Below, piece after piece: positions 38,530-51,009 of a stretch of 64,000 bases of DNA (positions are counted from its first letter, which is position 1; each line of letters begins with the position of its first letter). Source of the stretch: Trochalopteron elliotii (taxonomy: Eukaryota; Chordata; Aves; Passeriformes; Leiothrichidae); NCBI GenBank assembly GCA_024734555.1, contig JANPWX010019792.1:186001-250000 (forward strand). Reading direction: 5' to 3'. A program made the translations under genes and the position numbers. The notes under the pieces are model-generated. The model saw only the letters and a program-made list of their open reading frames with translations, ran no database searches and was not told the DNA's origin.

Positions 38530-40197
38530 TAAGTTCAGGGTTGTGTCAGAATATCTGGAGTTGTAGCAGCAAAAGATTTCTGGCTGCTTAGGAATGCCTG
38601 ACGTATGGACCCAGCACCATATGCTACAAACTCCTCCTGATTTGGGTGGAAAGAAGGTCAATGAGAGGAATCAGTGAAAATGAACTCTGTAAAAGCTGAC
38701 AGGATCCTGAGAAGGGAAATTAAATTGTATGGTATTTAGTAAAAAGTATAAAAGGAGGGAAGGAAAGGATGTAAATCTGGCATCCAGAGTGGAGCAAGAT
38801 GATTATCTAATAGGGCTTACACATGCATGTAAGTATTCCAATTTCCAGTTGTAATAGTTCTTTAATACTTTCCAGTAAATATTCTAAGAGAGTGATTTTT
38901 CCAGTGTTTTTTTTGTTTTGTTTTGTTTTTAAATTAACTATTATTTTTCCCATTTCTCCTATATCTTTGAAATATTAGTTTGCAAACCTTCAGGTACTCT
39001 GGACAGGACTTTTGGGATCCAGTGAAACTTTGCTGACATATGTGAGCTGGCAAGAGCACAGCACTCATCTTTGGACAGCATGTGCCCCAATCCCAAACCA
39101 AACTTTAACCCTTGCCACAGACAGTTGCCTTCCAAAGCTGTTTTATGAGCCTGCAAATGACACAGGGGAAATGCAAAAGTGAAGAACCACATATATAATA
39201 CTCATGTGAAAGTAGGAGCAGTCATGTGGATGTGAATCAGAAGAAAGTACTGCTCAATAAAAATAAAAACAGGTTACTGCAAGGTTCCAAGTAACAAAAA
39301 TAAGATCTGGAACCTGGTAGCTTAAAGGTAGCTTCAGCTCAAGCTGGAGGAAATAGAAGTTAAGCCTGGATTTATTCAGACAAGGATTACCACTATTTTC
39401 TCATCTGCTTGCTGTTTACATTAGGTATTGACAGCATAACTCAAATTCCAGTTGAATTTCTGCACCTCAGTGCAAACCTGACAGTGATTGAGGTGCACCA
39501 GACATCCAAAAAGATCCATGACTGAAACTCTATATTCCTACAGTCTGTAACAGTGGTTTCTCCCATTCAGATTTGGAAATATTTTCATGGGTACCCAACC
39601 ATTTACAAGCAAAAGATGAAAGTTCAGCTCTGTGCCTCCCACAACAAACATTCTGTTTGCAATTTGCAATAACCTGTGCAAGAACTGAGACTTACATACA
39701 CAGGACCAGGGATTTAATTCAGAATTATTTCTACCTGCCTGTCTCCTGTTTACCTGCTGGAGCTCCCCTGGCAAAGGCTGCTTGACCTGGCCAAGATCTG
39801 TTGCTTGAGAAAGCAAATTTCCCTGTGCTGTCTTCAGTGATGAAGAAGCTCCTTGCTAGAATGGAAAGACCATGTTGGCCAGAGGTGGCTTTCAGAGGCT
39901 TCACAGACTAACCTGTCTCCTCACAGTCCTCCAAAGGTGTGCCTCTAAGACCTGCCATCAGCCTGAAATTAATTTCTGTGTCACAGAGCAAGAGATGCTT
40001 CAGCAGAGATCTCAAAAATTACCTTCTTGGTTGTGAAAATAGGTGTTTTTGAAACTTTATACTCATTCCTCGCTTACTGAGTTTCATTTTTCTTTAGAAG
40101 TCTTACCAGATTTGCCCTTGGGAAAGTCAATTTGTCCTTGCTATTTAACATCTCAAAGAAAAAAATTCAATCCTCTATAAAGAGAGATAATTTAGGC
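38530..40197. other. Intergenic, no feature recognised
   Basis: Mixed-composition unique sequence with only T/GTTTT runs around 38906-38935. Confidence 0.6.
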
Positions 40198-40350
40198 CAC
40201 AGTTGATGGGTTGCTGACAGCTGGTTGAGCATGGTGCTGACAATGCCAAGGTCACAGCTTTGATCCCTGTACAGGTCATACACTTTAGAGTTGGACTGAT
40301 GACCCCTGTGGGTCCCTCCCAACTCAGAATACTCTGATTTTGTGATAAAA
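40198..40350 (+). mobile_element. tRNA-Ile-derived SINE with CR1 tail (TguSINE1-like)
   Basis: The left half (about 40205-40270) reads as a decayed tRNA-Ile: a box A region with agctggttgagcatggtgct, then caatgccaaggtc and a box B-like tttgatccctgtacagg. The right half (tttagagttggact through ctcccaactcagaatactctgattttgtgat) is the CR1 3' end used for mobilisation by CR1 reverse transcriptase. This head-tail fusion matches the finch SINE described as TguSINE1, recognised from memory. It is not a functional tRNA gene: the acceptor stem is lost. Confidence 0.8.
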
Positions 40351-40483
40351 CTGAGTCCAGTGCAAACCTTGGCACTGACTACTGGCTGTTCAAGCTGTCA
40401 GAAGGCAATTCTTACATTTATGTGAGACAGAGCATATTTTCAGGCAAAACTAGGAGGAAAAATATCCCTATCACTGAACATAC

Positions 40484-40606
40484 AAAAAGATAATGCACGT
40501 GTGACCTCCCTGGAAATGCCTACACTTTTCACAGAAGACTATTTCTGCACATTTCCATAACACTAAGGTTTTAAAAAGTTGTTGAAATTTCATGTTTATC
40601 TTTGCA
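40484..40606. repeat. Duplicated segment, copy 1
   Basis: Partner of 44204-44347, 3.6 kb away, direct orientation. No coding content and no transposon family recognised. Confidence 0.7.
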
Positions 40607-41654
40607 ACGTTTTTCAAGACTGAATGCTGTAGTCACATCACATACTGTTAGACCTTGTTAGACTCAAAAGGCCTCTCTTGTGATGGATTCCAGTGCTTTA
40701 TTCCAAAATATACCATAAGACTGAGGTGGGGGCTGATATTTGAGAGGCTAGGATCCATGATGTGCTGGAGATGCTCTCTTGGCAAGTTCTCAGAGGGCTG
40801 TTTGCTCTCTTTTTGAGCAGCAAACTGCAAAGTGGTCTTATATGAATAATCTTTTGTTTTTGAAAAGGTAACTGTGAATTCTGTATGGTAGGTATTTTTC
40901 TGAGTTTAAAGTTATCCTTTCATGAAGCTGTCACTGCCTGGCACAAAATTTGTTCATCCTGTGTATGGACAGAAACAATTCTGGGATGAGTTAAAAACAT
41001 TTTACTGTGCAGGCTCATTTAGTTTAAAAAATAACTAGAGATTGCTTTTTGGGACTCCAAAGGCTGAATGAATAACTCTTAGCTGAACACTTGATGGACT
41101 TCAGAAAGGTGAGAGGTGGCTAGAGATGAGAGACACCATTACACAGCATAGATGGTGCCTTTGTTATTTTGTAGGATTAGTGTCTGTGATTCACCTGCTT
41201 TAACTCTGATCACAGTTACATTAAAGGATCTACAGCAGCAAGCAATAGAAAGGGAAAGCATGACATGGACTTCTCCTGGAACTCTTGGAAAGCAGTGAGG
41301 AAGTTGTGACTGTTACCAGTGAGGTAATGACAGCTCCCAAGGCCCAGAAATCTCTTTATCAGGCAGATTAGGTTATTAAAAAACTAGTCTGGAGGAACAG
41401 GCAGCACTCTTATCCAGGGAATAGTGACACGGGCAGAACAGCCAGTAAAAGGCTACTTGCTGAATTCAGCAGGGATGTCACAGGTGGGGATGAGATGGTT
41501 GCACTCACCTGAGCTCTGAATGATAAGCTGCCCAATCACACAGCTGGGCTTACCCAAAGGGTGCATGAGGATTAATAAATTCTAATGCCTCAGAAGGGGA
41601 AGCATGTTCACCTCTAGGAGCTGCTTTGAATTAGTTTTCACTCCAGGGACTATA
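40607..41654. other. Unique sequence before the 2.5-kb CR1
   Basis: No coding, RNA or transposon feature recognised. Confidence 0.6.
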
Positions 41655-44203
41655 TCCCAGAATCACAGAATATGCTGAGTTGAAAGAGACCCACAAGGAT
41701 CATCAAGTCCAACTCAACCCAAGAATTACACCATGTGCCTGAGATCATTGTGAAAATGGTGCTTGAGCTCAGCCAGACTTGGTGACCACATCCCTGGGGA
41801 GCCTCTTCCAGTGCCCAAACACCTTCTGGGTGAAGAACCTTTTCCTGCTATCCAACCTAAACCCGCCCTGACACAGCTCCAGGCCTTTCCCTCAGGTCCT
41901 GTCACTGTCACCACAGAGCAGAGATCAGGGCCTGCCCCTGCTCTGCCCCTCACAAGGAGCTGTAACTGCACTGAGGTCTCCCCTCAGTGTCCTCCAGGCT
42001 GAACAGACCCAGTGCCCTCAGCTGCTCCTCATAAGGTCCCCTCAAGGCCCTTCACCATCCTTGTGGCCTCCTCTGGACACTCTGTATCCTCACACTGGGC
42101 TGTTGTGGCACCCAGAGCTGCCCCCAGCACTGGAGGTGAGGCTGCCCCAGAGCAGAGCAGAGCAGGACAATCCCCTCCCTTGCCCAGCTGATGCTGTCCC
42201 TGATGTCCCCAGGACACGGGTGGCCCTCCTGGCTGCCAGGGCACTGCTGGCTCATGTTGAACTTGCCATTGACCAGGACCCCCAGGTCCCTTTCTGTGGC
42301 ACTGCTTTCCAGCATCTCATTCCCCAGTCTGTCTGCACATCCAGGGCTGCCCCGTCCCAGGTGTAGAATCCAGCACTTTCCCTTGCTTAACTTCATATGG
42401 TTGGTCATTTCTCAGCCCTCTAACTCACTGAGGTCTACCTGCAGGGTCACCCTGCCTTTAAGGGAGTCAACAGCTCCTCCCAATTTTTGTATCATCTGCA
42501 AACTTAGATAATATCCCCTCCAGTCCTGCATCTAAATCACTAGTGAAGATGTAGAAGAGCACAGAGCCTAAGATGGAGCCTGTGGAACCCCACTAGTGAC
42601 AGGTCCCCAGTTTGATGCCACCCCATTCACTGTAACCCTTTGTGCTCAGCCCATCAGCCAGTTCATCACCCATTGCTTGATGTGTTTACCCAGCTCTGCT
42701 GGACTTCTTGTCCAGAAGGATCCTGTGAGAAATGATATTGAAGCCTTTACTGAAATCCAAAAGGATTACATCAACTGGCTTCCCTTGATTAAGTAGGTGG
42801 GTTACTCTGTCGTAAAAGTAAGTTAATTTTGACAAGCAGAACTTTTCCATCATGAATCTATATTGGCTGTGACTGATGACTGCATTGTCCTTCAGGTGTT
42901 TCTCAATATCTGCCAGAATAGTGTTCTCTATAATTTTGCCAGTCGCTGAAGTGAGACTGCCAGGCCTGGAGTTTCCAGGCTCATCCTTCTTGCTTTTCTG
43001 GAAAACTGGGACATCAGAGAGTTTCCAGTAAACCGGGACCTATTTTGGGTTTCCAAAATGGAGAGAGACCTCACAATGACATCAGCCAGCTCTTTGAGTC
43101 TTCTCAGATGAATTCCATTGGGCCCTATAGATATAGAGGGAACTGGGAGTTGATGATTCTCACAGGCACTGTCCTCCAGCTCAGGGCATTGGGACCCCTT
43201 AATCCATCATTGCCATTGAGGACAGAGGCAAAGAAAGCACTAAACATCTCTGCAATGTCCATGTCCCTGCTTGTGAGGTGACAGTCCTCATCCTGTAACA
43301 GGACAATGTTATTTCTCCACTGTTTTTTGCTATTAATGCATAAGCCCCCCTCTTTTTATTGTCCCCTCAATTGTGGCCAGCTTTAACTCCATTTGAGCTT
43401 CAGCATGACAAATTTTCTCCCTGCAGTGGTGAGCAGCATCTCTGTATTCTTCCCACATCACCTACCCTTGCTTCTGCTGAGCATGCACCTTTTTTCTTTT
43501 GCCTTTACCTCCCAAAGAAGATTCCTGCTTAGCCAAACCATCTTCTGCCTTACCTGCTTGGCTTCTGATGTTTGGGAATTGCCTCCTCTTGTGCCCTTAG
43601 AGGGTGGTGCTTAAAATGTGACCAGCACTGACAGATCCCAGCAGTTGCAGAAGCATTTTCCCAGGGTCCCTTACTGATGCCCTGAGCATCCTGAAGCCTG
43701 CTCTCCTCATGTCCAGAGCTGAGGTTTTGCTGGCACTTTTCTTTCTGTCAAGAAGCCTGATGTATTTTAAGATTTCAAGATTTTAAGACTCACGGATTGC
43801 TTCACGGTTGCTGTGGCAAAGATGGTCACCAATCTCCCCTTGACTAACTCTCCCTGGAAAATCAAGGAGAGCATCTCTCCTAGCCAGCTCTCTTGGTACC
43901 TGTATCATGAAGAGGTCACCCAGGTGCTCTGCAAATCTTCTGGACTTGTTTGTCCCAGCTGTGTGGTGCTCCCAGCTAATGTCCACCAGTTTGAAATCCC
44001 CCATAAGAACAAGGGCAGTTGATTTAGATGTGTCTCTTAGTTCCTCAAAGAGTAATTCCATCAGCCCCACTGTCCTGGCTGGGTGGTCTATAGCAGACTC
44101 CCATGATGACATCTGCATTGTTTGCCCCTTAATCCTTACCCAGAAATCCTCAACTGTGGCATTGACAACTGTGAGCTCCACACATTCCAGCCCTTCTGTG
44201 AGC
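41655..44203 (-). mobile_element. CR1 LINE, about 2.5 kb, endonuclease to 3' end
   Basis: The longest CR1 in the window, reading on the minus strand. At its 5' side a frame (44205-43783) carries the endonuclease block ALVLMGDFKLVDISWEHHTA followed by SRRFAEHL, where active CR1 has GDFN. Next comes a linker. Then RT remnants follow: DFSKGFNIISHRI around 42740, VPQ around 42590 and FADDTK-like sequence around 42510, then ERDLGVLVNGKFNMSQQC near 42260. The 3' UTR ends at about 41660 with tctgtgatt-type octamers. Stops and frameshifts break the ORF. The 5' end abuts a duplicated 140-bp segment. Confidence 0.93.
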
Positions 44204-44347
44204 AAAAAGGTAATACATGTGTGACCTTCCTGAAAATGTTTACACCTGTGGTGAATGCAGCTTTCACAGAAGGGTATTTTTCTGTAGCTCTCTGTATTAC
44301 TAAGGTTTAAAAAAAGTGCACTGAAATTTCATGTTTATCTTTCCAGC
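44204..44347. repeat. Duplicated segment, copy 2
   Basis: Matches 40484-40606 in the same orientation, for example aaaaagRtaatRcaYgtgtgacc at the start and gaaatttcatgtttatctt at the end. It is about 20 bases longer, with an insertion around 44240-44262. It directly adjoins the 5' end of the CR1 at 41655-44203. Its identity is unknown: a small dispersed repeat or a local duplication. Confidence 0.7.
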
Positions 44348-44827
44348 AATGTCTCTCAGGTGAGAACTTTCAACACAGCACAGTTGGAAGAGGCAAAGAG
44401 CATGAGCCCCAGAGGTTGTCAGAATGATAGAATCACTGCACGGCAGAAAGAAAAAAAAAAATCAATCACTTCAGTGGTTGTGAAGAATAAATTCAAGCTT
44501 CTCCCCTTAACCTACAGCTTGGTGGCTGGGTCTCAAGTTAGCTGAACCTGGAATTTATATTCTAGGAACAGGGAGGATGCTTTGAATTGAGTCTGGAAAG
44601 AGACAGTAATTGCCTTTTCAATTTGATTGCCTATAAGCAGAAATAATCAACTCACCAGACTTAGGACAAACCACTCCTTATTTTTCCTTTTTCTTTTTTT
44701 TTTTTAAATGTTTAACCTATCCATCTCAGAGAAATCACTAGTGCAATGTACTTTGATTCTGGTATGGACCCTGCTGAACAGCATCTATGCATCCTCCAGA
44801 TTCCCTGGAAATAGAGAAAAATTTAAC
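44348..44827. other. Unique spacer between two CR1 copies
   Basis: AT-rich, no feature recognised apart from a T-rich run near 44690-44706. Confidence 0.6.
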
Positions 44828-45730
44828 AGAATCATAGAATCATTAAGGTTGGAAAAGATTTCTAAGATCATTGAGTCCAACCCTGACCAAACACCACCTT
44901 AATCAACTAGACCACAGCACCAAGTGTCACATCCAGTTCCTTCTTGGCCACCTGGGCACTGCTGGCTCCTGTCCAGTCACTGTCACCAGCACCCCCAGCT
45001 CCTTTTCCTGTGGGCAGCTTTCCACACACTCTGCCCCAGCCTGTGGCCCTGCCTGGGGCTGTTGTGAGCCAAGGGCAGGACCAGCCCTGGGCCTTGTTGG
45101 ATCTCCCACCATTGTCCTCAGCCCATGATCCAGATCCCTCCATGGAGCCCTCCTGCCCTCCAGCAGATCAACACTCCCACTCAGACTGGTGTCACATGCA
45201 AAACTGAGTGAGGCTGCACTCAATCCCCTCACCCAGGTCATTGATGAAGATAATTAAACAGGACTGGCCCCAGCACTGAGCCCTGGGGAACACCACTGGC
45301 CACCAGCTGGATGTAACCCCATGCACCACCAGTCTCTGGTCCCAGACACACAGCCAGGTGCTCACCCAGCACAGAATACACCTGTCTGAGCCATGGCTGA
45401 CAGCTTCTCCTGGAGAATGCTGTGGGAGCCACTATCAAAGGCTTTGAAGCCCAGATGCAGATGACACCCACAGCCTTTCCCTTACCCACCAGGTGCGTCA
45501 CCCTGCCAAAGAAGATCAAGTTGTCCAGGCTGGATGTGCCTTTCACAAACCTCTGCTGCTGGAGCCTGATCCCCTGGCTGTCCTGTACATGCTGTGAGGG
45601 CACTCAAGAAAAACTGCTCCACACCCCTCCCCACAGCACTGAGGTTACACTGATGGGCCTGTAGCTCCCCCCATCTTTCTCTGACCCTTCCTGAAGATGG
45701 GCATCACACTGGCCAACCTCCAGGATGAAT
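44828..45730 (-). mobile_element. CR1 LINE, RT end and 3' UTR
   Basis: The 3' end at about 44828 shows the reverse complement of the CR1 terminal octamers (aatcatagaatcattaaggtt). Moving right on plus (5' in the element), the minus strand encodes decayed reverse transcriptase motifs. A minus-strand frame at 45603-45238 contains SGVPQGSVLGPVLFN, the classic CR1 RT block, and 45241-44927 holds SVDLLEGR and ELGVLV remnants. Frames are broken by indels, so the copy is dead. It is a different subfamily from the neighbour at 41655-44203. Confidence 0.93.
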
Positions 45731-48700
45731 AATTTTCCTGTAATGACTCAAAATTACTATGATTTAAATCTTTACTATCATGCGGGAACAGTAGCATAGA
45801 AGATGGCACAAAGAAACTGAACAAAAAGTTACATTCAGTGAAGTGATACAGCAGTGGAAATTGGTCTAGTAAGGTTTTCTAAAGCAGAAGTAAAATGTTC
45901 TTGCTTTGGTAAGACTGCCCCTTATGCAGTTGAAATTAACTGCAAAGTTTTAAAGACCTATTTACTACTTCTGAGTGCTTAAGTGCACTGGCATGGAACA
46001 CTTACCATCTTTTGTGCATCTGCAGAATGTCAGACATGCTCAGCTTCACTGCTTTCTTCCTCGACGATAAGAATGGCTCAAATAAAGTTCTAAAAGTGCA
46101 GGAACACTGGCATGTCCTTAGGGTCATGTCAGCAGACAACAGCATTAATAGAAACAAGGTGTCCTGTCTCAGAAAAAGCAAAATTCTATGTGAATAAAGC
46201 CTTTTTCCTCCTCCTCTTTCTCATTTCATGTTAGAATGACAAAGGAGATGGGAAGTAATGCTGGACAATTAAGCATTAACTTCTTTAAGTCTGTGAGGCA
46301 CTCCAGTACATACAAAATTTATTCCACTGGAAGGTGATGGAGAGAAGTTATGCTGGAAGCCCAAGGGGAGAATGCACATAACAGATACTAAAATGGAGTA
46401 CAAACCATAATACAAATAATGCAAGTGGATACAAATTCACCTCTACCAGAAGCCATGTCTGTTTCAGAGAAAAAAAAAAAAATATATATATATATTTGGC
46501 ATATAAGCAGTTCTCTTCTACTTGCAATGAATTCATGTCTTAGTATTGGGGTCCTCTCTTTGATTTTATCTCCATCTCTTGGGGTGAGAATAGCTGATGT
46601 AAAGTTTGCATTTGCAGGTGGCAGATGATGCAGTAAATAGCTTAAACCCTTTATATCACCAAAAGTGACAAAGTAATAAAACATCAGTATATGTCATCAC
46701 AACAATGGATTGTGCATGAAAACATGACACTGAATACCAAGAACAAACCCAGCAAGCAGCTACCTAAATTGGAAGTTGTAATGAAAATGGTCCTTGTCTT
46801 GTGTATAAATCTCCAACACACATTTTCTGGTCCCTCTGAAAACACAGTAACTTCATGTTGCAGTAATTTGTTGTGATTCAGCCTCTTTGACAGCAACTTG
46901 GCATACAGGGGAAGAAAACAGAAGCTGTCACCATCTAATTGGATAAGAATTTTGTTCTTTCTGTGTCTGCTGTGGTCACAAATGTAACAAGGAAGGAAAA
47001 ACACCACACAGACTGAAATACAAGCTCTTTGTAGTAAAGACAGGAGAACACATAGCAGTGTCTGATCAAGGCACAGACTTCAACATGTTCTTCAGCACAC
47101 CCATCTCTGTGAGCACACAAGAGCCAAAAATGTGGTAAACACTGCCACACTGACAATCTTCATCAAGCTAAAGGAGAGACAAGGACTTGCATCTGGTGAG
47201 ATGATGTGACTTCTGCATGAGAAAGAAGCACTGGTGTGTCTGCACCAACCTACTCTCACCTGAGCTCTTGGTTGTTCAAGGGGAAATAAAGAGTGATGCA
47301 CCAACTTCCAGTTAATTTTTGTTTTATATTATGTTTAAATATCTGCTGAATAAAACATATTCTCTGACCTTCCTCAGAGGGAATAGGCAGGCTGCCTCTG
47401 GATAATCCTTCATGGCATTTTCATTTCAATGTAATTAACAAAGTCACCCCTGTGCAAACATGGCCCTTGCTGTTTAAACACTCATGACTACACAGTCCTC
47501 AAGTTCTGTTCCCACCAAATGGAATGTTCAGTTTCATCAAAACAGAATTAGGTAAATGCTGACTTGTGACTTGTTTCACACCCTTTGCTTATTGCTTTTT
47601 TTTCTCACCTACCTTCTACACCTTTAAGCAGCACAGAAAGATTAGGGATGAGTGACTCCCCAAATGACACACAAGTCAATTGCAAAGGAGTCAAAATTGT
47701 GTATCACTCACCTCTTTGCCTACCCTGAACCTAATTCCCCTTCTTCTTTAGGGTCAAACAACTACTTTTGCTAGCTCCTATGTTTCAGTATACAGTTGAA
47801 GTCCTTATTCAGAAACTGCAGGAACTTTAAAACATTTCAGAGGTTTTTCAGGGGATGAACAGAGGGGAAAGCAACACACCAGCCCAAAAAATCCCTTTAT
47901 AAAAAGCTAATTTTGTTTTTAATATTCTGTGTCCTGTTCTCTAGGTTAGACTATGTGTTTGGTAAACCTGATCATCCAAGCATTCATGAAAAAGTGACAG
48001 TAGGTTGGGTATTATTAACAGAGCTATAAATGCTTAGATAGTTGACAGGACTGAGCATGTATCAACAGCTCAATAACTGACACAACTTTGAGGTTTACCA
48101 CTGCATCAGCTGTGCCTTTATCTCACTGTGCACAGAGGCTGTGGCAACGTTTGCTGTGTCTTTAATTCCTCCACAATCATTGAGTCACCAGCTCCATTCA
48201 TGAGCTGAGGGACTGAAAAATACTTTGCACTGAGGACCAGACACATTTAAGGAGGAAGCCATTCATATCAACGAGCAAAAGATTCTGTATTTTCTTTGTT
48301 TCTTTCAGAAGATGTGAGGGTAGAAAAAGTATTATTAATAGCATGTGAAATGTATAAAAGATGTTAATTTTTTTTCATCTGGCCCACTTACACTGCTGCC
48401 TGCTTCCCAGGAGAAACTGATGCATCAAAGAAAACATCTTGCTATTTACTTCACTTTCCTTGTTCTCATCAGAGCCCAAGCTACACCACTTCCAATTTTA
48501 TTACATTATTTTTGAAATTAAGGCAGGAAATGAGCTTTCCTCAATATGGACTGCAGCATTGTGCTTTTTTTTTGTGTCTCCAAAAGATATTTCAAATATT
48601 TTGCTCGTCACTTTGTACTAGAGAGGGAATTCTGTAAAAGAGAAAATAGTTCCATCTTAAAAACAGATTTATACCTTAAGTAAAGATTTTCTTCTTTTTT

Positions 48701-49449
48701 TGGTAAACGATTTGGAAAGTTACACATTACAGCAATTTTCCCAGTACCTTTTTTTTTCATACAGTAATGTGCTAAGATTGCCAGGAAAACAACTCATCTT
48801 GAAAAATACAGTAAATTCATACAGAGAAACAGGAAGATAACAATTAAAATTCTACTCTGGTAGAAATGAGCTCAAATCCTAAGCAAAATAACAGGACCAA
48901 CTGCAGTGAAGGCAGAAGCATGTCTTACATCCTAAATATATTTTATTTTAATGTTAAAAAATAATTGCAGGTCTTTCAGGGGTTTTCTGAAACTCAGAGA
49001 GGAAACTGAAAATATTTTGAAATTATTTAAACTTGATAAAAGAAACTGTAGCTAAGAATTCAATTGTATTTCTTCACACAAACTGATACCATCACATAAC
49101 TTACAGTTATTGACCAAACCCAAAGCCACTTTCAATTTCAACAGAAATGTTGTCTCTTCTTAGTTAATTTTTATTATCCAGGTAAATGCTCATTTGCAAA
49201 TAATGAGTTCTTGAAAAATAAATGAAACTGGGTCACTGCAAAGTCATCAGGGACTCTGGGGATGGGTAATGTGATATTGTGCCTTTCATACCCAAGTTGT
49301 CAGTTTAAATCCAGTCTAGGCCAGCAGTGACTGGAGCCTACTGCCACATGCTTTTTGTCATGTGTAACAGGTTAGGAGACTTGGCTCATTTTGCAGTGAG
49401 CAAATGACATTTCTCTGTGGTCTTGTGAAACTGTCACTGAAAACTAAAC
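45731..49449. other. Intergenic, no feature recognised
   Basis: AT-rich unique sequence downstream of SMARCA2 with an A13 plus (TA)n run at about 46469-46495. No coding potential or transposon recognised. A block at about 47395-47475 (cattttcatttcaatgtaat) has the look of conserved non-coding DNA but cannot be tested here. Confidence 0.6.
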
Positions 49450-50130
49450 TATCCTGCATCACAGAAGGGCTATTGGCAGGCACCTCTGGAGGTCATCTGC
49501 TTCAATCCTTCTGCTCAAGTAGGGCCAAATCCAGGTGGCTTTTAACTATCTCCAAGGGGGACTTCAAAAGCTCTCTGGGCAATTTGTTCCAGGGCTCAGT
49601 CACTTTCACAGTTAGTTTCACAATATTCACAGTGACTACCCTTGTTTCAGTGTGTGCCCAACTTCAATTTCAATTGTTTCAGTCTGTGCCCATTGCCTCT
49701 TGGTCCTGTCCTGAAAAGATCCTGGCTTTGCCTCCTTTGCAACTTCCCTTTCCCAAATATTAATTCACATCAACAAGGTGCCTTTGAGCTCACCTTCTCC
49801 ATGCTGAACAGAGCCAGCTTTCTCAGACTCCCTGTGTGTGTCATACGGTCCTTTAACTATGCAAGTGTCCTTTAACTATGTCAGTGGCCCTTTGCTGGAC
49901 TTTATCCAGGATATATCCATGTCTTCTCTTCAGCTGGAGTCCCCTAAGCACTCCACAAACATCTCACCAGTGCTGAGGTGAGGGCAAGGATCACCCCTCT
50001 GCACCTGCTGGCAACACTCCTCCTAATACAGTCCAGGATACCTTCTTTTCCAAAATAACACACTGCTGGCTCATGTTCAACTTGGTGTCCACCAGGACTT
50101 TGCTCTTTGCAGTGCTGCTTTAGACTCTGG
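49450..50130 (-). mobile_element. CR1 LINE 3' fragment, old
   Basis: On the plus strand it reads as the reverse complement of the CR1 end: ggtcatctgcttcaatcc, tatctccaaggggga, gcccattgcctcttg, tggccctttgctggact and ctcaccagtgctgaggtgag occur in the canonical order. The element therefore runs minus, with its 3' end near 49450, and ends about 800 bases beyond the SMARCA2 poly(A) site. It is heavily diverged and contains a 20-bp tandem duplication (tcctttaactatg...) at about 49850-49880. Confidence 0.85.
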
Positions 50131-50939
50131 TGTCCTCAGTGTGAGCCTCTGAGATCAGTGACACCTCTGTGAAATACTGGGTACTCCATTCAGACGGGGC
50201 ACACACTAGGAATAAGATGTTTGAAATTGCTGAACCTAAGCAAAGCTGACTTCTCTCAGTGCAGGGCTAATATAAACAAATGGGCACCAGTACAACTTAC
50301 TGATCACTTTTCAAATAAGCCACAAAATCGTGAAGCAGTTAACATAGTGCAAGGCAGTATGAAGAGATTTATTGCAGACACACTCTCAGAAGTACATGTA
50401 ACAAAGAAATGTTCTGTTTACTATGAGGCTCCTAGGCTTGTAAATTTTTTACACAATGTATGTTCAAATTTAAGGTTTGATTTTGCAGAGCAGCAATGTT
50501 AACTGCAAATATGTAGTTCAAGTGTTTACACTACCACACCTTATTGCATCACTACCGTGATACCTCTCAAGATAAGACTTTAAATAAACTGACTTATGGG
50601 TGGGACGACTGCCTGCATAGCTAATTGTATTAATGCCCACTAAGGCATATGGACACACATTTGCTGAAAAAAAAAAAGTTTATTTTATTGCTTTATCCCC
50701 TCAATTGTAATTAAGTAATGAATTAAGCTTTTGCTTCAAGGGATCAGTCTACTACTTCAATTTTATTATTCTTTAACATGTATTGCGTATCCTCTTTCCA
50801 TCTCAGAAGATACTTCTATGATATTTGAGTTTTATATCCAGGAAGGACTGAAGTGGACCTCTCTACAGGAGACACTCCTGCCCTCTCGTTGCTACTATAA
50901 AAATACTTTTGTGGAACTCATAACACAAGGCCACATCTA
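50131..50939. other. Unique sequence between CR1 and SMARCA2 end
   Basis: Holds a 93-codon plus-strand open frame (50221-50502) with no recognisable domain. I see no other feature. Confidence 0.6.
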
Positions 50940-50956
50940 TTGACCTCCATTATCTC

Positions 50957-50962
50957 TTTATT
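50957..50962 (-). terminator. SMARCA2: Distal poly(A) signal AATAAA of SMARCA2
   Basis: AATAAA on the transcript, preceded by a stretch resembling the human UTR end. It predicts cleavage near 50935-50945. Confidence 0.7.
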
Positions 50963-51003
50963 TAGAAAAACACCAACACCACACTCTTCAAAATTACTGG
51001 AAT

Positions 51004-51009
51004 TTTATT
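51004..51009 (-). terminator. SMARCA2: Proximal poly(A) signal AATAAA of SMARCA2
   Basis: TTTATT on the plus strand, AATAAA on the transcript, inside the conserved last block of the 3' UTR. It lies 42 bases (gap) upstream of the second signal and would give cleavage at about 50980-50995. Confidence 0.65.

Noticed and set aside
40198..40275. A functional tRNA-Ile gene
   Set aside because: Acceptor stem does not pair and a CR1 tail follows; it is a SINE head.
43783..44205. 140-codon minus frame as a cellular gene
   Set aside because: It is the CR1 endonuclease region (GDF, SRRF blocks), already explained by the LINE.
45238..45603. 121-codon minus frame as a cellular gene
   Set aside because: CR1 reverse transcriptase (VPQGSVLGPVLF).
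49270..49340. tRNA-like stretch with a box B resemblance (agtttaaatccag)
   Set aside because: No box A at the right distance and no cloverleaf.
50221..50502. 93-codon plus-strand frame just past the SMARCA2 poly(A) site
   Set aside because: Protein-like at a glance but no family recognised and no promoter or splice context; could be revisited with expression data.
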